Assembly: GCA_017539635.1 (NCBI GenBank)
Contig: JAFYCQ010000096.1
Coordinates: 1-5,982, forward strand
From: Oscillospiraceae bacterium
GTDB taxonomy: Bacteria; Bacillota; Clostridia; Oscillospirales; Oscillospiraceae
DNA: 5,982 nucleotides
Reading direction: 5' to 3'
Below, one piece after another: positions 4,822-5,982 of the stretch (positions are counted from its first letter, which is position 1; the number at the start of each line of letters is the position of its first letter). The position numbers and the translations under genes were made by a program. A model generated the notes under the pieces. The model was not told where the DNA came from, did not search any database, and saw only the letters and a list, made by a program, of their open reading frames with translations.

Positions 4822-5982
4822 ATGAAAAAGCTTACTGCCGCTGTTATTGCGGCCGTCCTGCTGCTCACTTTATGCTCCTGCTCTCTTTTTGAGGGCGGCG
4901 TTTTCTCCGATCCCAAAAACGAGGAGACGGGAGAGGAAACCGAAATAAAAACCGAAACGGCCGTTCAGGTCTCCACCGTAAATCGCCAGGATCTTTCCAG
5001 CGAGCTGCGGGTCTCCGGCACCGTCAAGACGGATGAGAGCACCTCCATTTACGTCTCCGCCACGGCGAAATGCACCGCCGTTTACGTGGAGGTGGGCGAC
5101 GAGATCCAGAAGGGCGCCCGTATCTGCACCCTGGAGCTGGATTCCACCCTTTCCTCATACAACGCCGCCTCTTTGGGCTACGACAGCGCCGTTTCCAGCT
5201 ATGAGAGCGCCCGCTCCAGCTACGACAGCACCGTTGCAAATTTCGACACCCAGGAGAATCTGCTGAAAAAGCAGATAGCCATGTACGAAAAGGCCTGGAA
5301 GGACAATCAGGCCCTTCTGGCCATCGGCGCCGCCTCACAGCTTGAGGTGGATTCCGCCGAGCTCCAGTATCTCTCCGCCGTTGCCCAGCTCGATTCCACT
5401 CAGGCCCAGCGCGATTCCACCATTGCCCAGCTGGATACCACCCTTACCCAGCTTGAGGCCGGCATACAGAACGCGAAGGCGAATCTGGAGCAGATCGAGG
5501 CGGTAATGGACAACATAGATTCCTACGGCAACGTCAATTCCCCCGTCAGCGGCGTCGTTTCCAGCCTCTCCGCCATAAAGGGGAGCTACGTCTCCGCCTC
5601 CTATCCCGTGGCGGTCATCGACGGCGTCAGCCAGATGAAGATAATGGTCTATGTCTCCGAGGCCGTGGTCTCCCGCCTCACCGCCGGGGATGTCGCCAAC
5701 GTCCACGTGGGCGCGGCCGACAGGGATTTCATCGCCACGGTGCGCTCCATAGACCGCACCGCCAACGTGCAGACGAAGCTCTACGGCGTCACCATAGTCG
5801 TCCCCTCCACCGTGGAAGGGCTCAAGGACGGCATGTTCGCCGACGTGACCTTCGCCACCGAGACCTCGTCAAACGCCGTGGTCGTCCCCTCCAACGCCAT
5901 TCTGACAAGCGGAGACGAGCAGTACGTATTTATAGTCAAAGACGGCGTCGCCGTCAACGTTCCCATAGTTACGGGGCTCGTG
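4822..5982 (+). CDS. HlyD/MacA-family efflux adaptor lipoprotein (C-terminal end cut by window edge)
   Basis: A membrane fusion protein linking an inner-membrane pump to a TolC-type tube; 387 residues are visible and the frame is open at the right edge. The signal peptide ends in L17-C18-S19-C20, a usable lipobox with lipidation at C20, so it sits on the outer face of the cytoplasmic membrane. Domains in order: lipoyl half 1 (about 74-108, YVEVGDEIQKGARICTLE), helical hairpin (about 110-232), lipoyl half 2 (about 239-268, SPVSGVVSSL...GSYVSA), beta-barrel (about 270-346, ending GMFADVTF) and the start of the membrane-proximal domain (353 on, VVVPSNAIL). The hairpin tip has L165 and S172 in the spacing of the TolC-contact 'RLS' motif, but D161 in place of Arg. 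The next gene, outside the window, is probably a MacB-like ABC transporter or other pump; the substrate is unknown. Confidence 0.93.
   Translation, partial: MKKLTAAVIAAVLLLTLCSCSLFEGGVFSDPKNEETGEETEIKTETAVQVSTVNRQDLSSELRVSGTVKTDESTSIYVSATAKCTAVYVEVGDEIQKGARICTLELDSTLSSYNAASLGYDSAVSSYESARSSYDSTVANFDTQENLLKKQIAMYEKAWKDNQALLAIGAASQLEVDSAELQYLSAVAQLDSTQAQRDSTIAQLDTTLTQLEAGIQNAKANLEQIEAVMDNIDSYGNVNSPVSGVVSSLSAIKGSYVSASYPVAVIDGVSQMKIMVYVSEAVVSRLTAGDVANVHVGAADRDFIATVRSIDRTANVQTKLYGVTIVVPSTVEGLKDGMFADVTFATETSSNAVVVPSNAILTSGDEQYVFIVKDGVAVNVPIVTGLV
5158..5262 (+). repeat. 21-base-period repeat encoding the first arm of the adaptor hairpin
   Basis: Five 21-base units start at 5158, 5179, 5200, 5221 and 5242. 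Each encodes one heptad beginning with an aromatic residue: Y113, Y120, Y127, Y134, F141, mostly followed by D/E-S. The second and third units agree at 16 of 21 bases. This is a coding repeat inside the adaptor gene, not a mobile element. Confidence 0.7.
5383..5466 (+). repeat. 21-base-period repeat encoding the return arm of the adaptor hairpin
   Basis: Four 21-base units start at 5383, 5404, 5425 and 5446. Most begin GCCCAGC and encode AQ-x-D-S/T-T heptads, with L190, R197, L204 and L211 spaced by seven. Units 1/2 match at 16 of 21 bases and units 2/3 at 17 of 21. It looks like a decayed tandem duplication that lengthened the coiled coil. Confidence 0.75.

Noticed and set aside
5335..5706. 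Minus-strand open frame of 123 residues, Gly/Ile-rich with repeats, inside the adaptor gene
   Set aside because: Its repeats are the antisense image of the adaptor's heptad repeats. No start signal or known family is visible.
1..5982. CRISPR arrays, tRNA genes, insertion sequences or integrase sites
   Set aside because: I saw no spaced direct repeats outside the adaptor heptads, no tRNA-like cloverleaf and no transposase motif or flanking inverted ends. Intergenic gaps are all under 200 bases and are explained by promoters and terminators.

Overview
The window looks like chromosomal DNA of a moderately GC-rich, Gram-positive-type Clostridia member, possibly Oscillospiraceae-like. The evidence is strong AGGAGG-type ribosome sites, TTGACA/TATAAT promoters with 17-base spacers, lipoprotein and Sec signal peptides of clostridial style, an S-layer-homology (SLH) protein, a YtrB-like ABC ATPase and an AbrB-type regulator. 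The taxonomic guess is inference, since no rRNA or marker gene is present.

Left half (about 1-2704): three separate leftward transcription units. First is an AbrB-type regulator with an ABC-transporter ATPase (the ATPase is cut by the left edge). The two genes overlap by ATGA and share a sigma-A promoter with a perfect inverted repeat over the predicted start site. Second is an exported SLH protein with a C-terminal transglutaminase-like domain. Third is a very acidic lipoprotein with a GTWK lipocalin-like start. The second and third genes each have their own promoter and end in a strong hairpin terminator. In both cases the next leftward promoter begins almost directly after the terminator's T-tract.

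Right half (about 2800-5982): a rightward efflux operon. A consensus promoter (TTGACA-17-TATAAT) is followed at once by a perfect 19-base palindrome, the probable operator of the first gene, a TetR-family repressor. The repressor overlaps by ATGA with a TolC-family protein. After a perfect Shine-Dalgarno sequence comes a lipoprotein periplasmic-adaptor-type (HlyD/MacA) protein that runs off the right edge. The missing inner-membrane pump, such as a MacB-like ABC transporter or an RND protein, is expected just beyond the window.

The most interesting point is the TolC/adaptor pair. The TolC homologue shows the expected tandem duplication (ungapped, offset 172 residues, with a GxIS tip turn in each half). 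Where TolC has its outer-membrane beta-hairpins, I see only short turns. This suggests an all-helical, barrel-less TolC-like conduit in a cell that probably has no outer membrane. The adaptor's hairpin is built of exact heptads that are still visible as decayed 21-base tandem repeats in the DNA.
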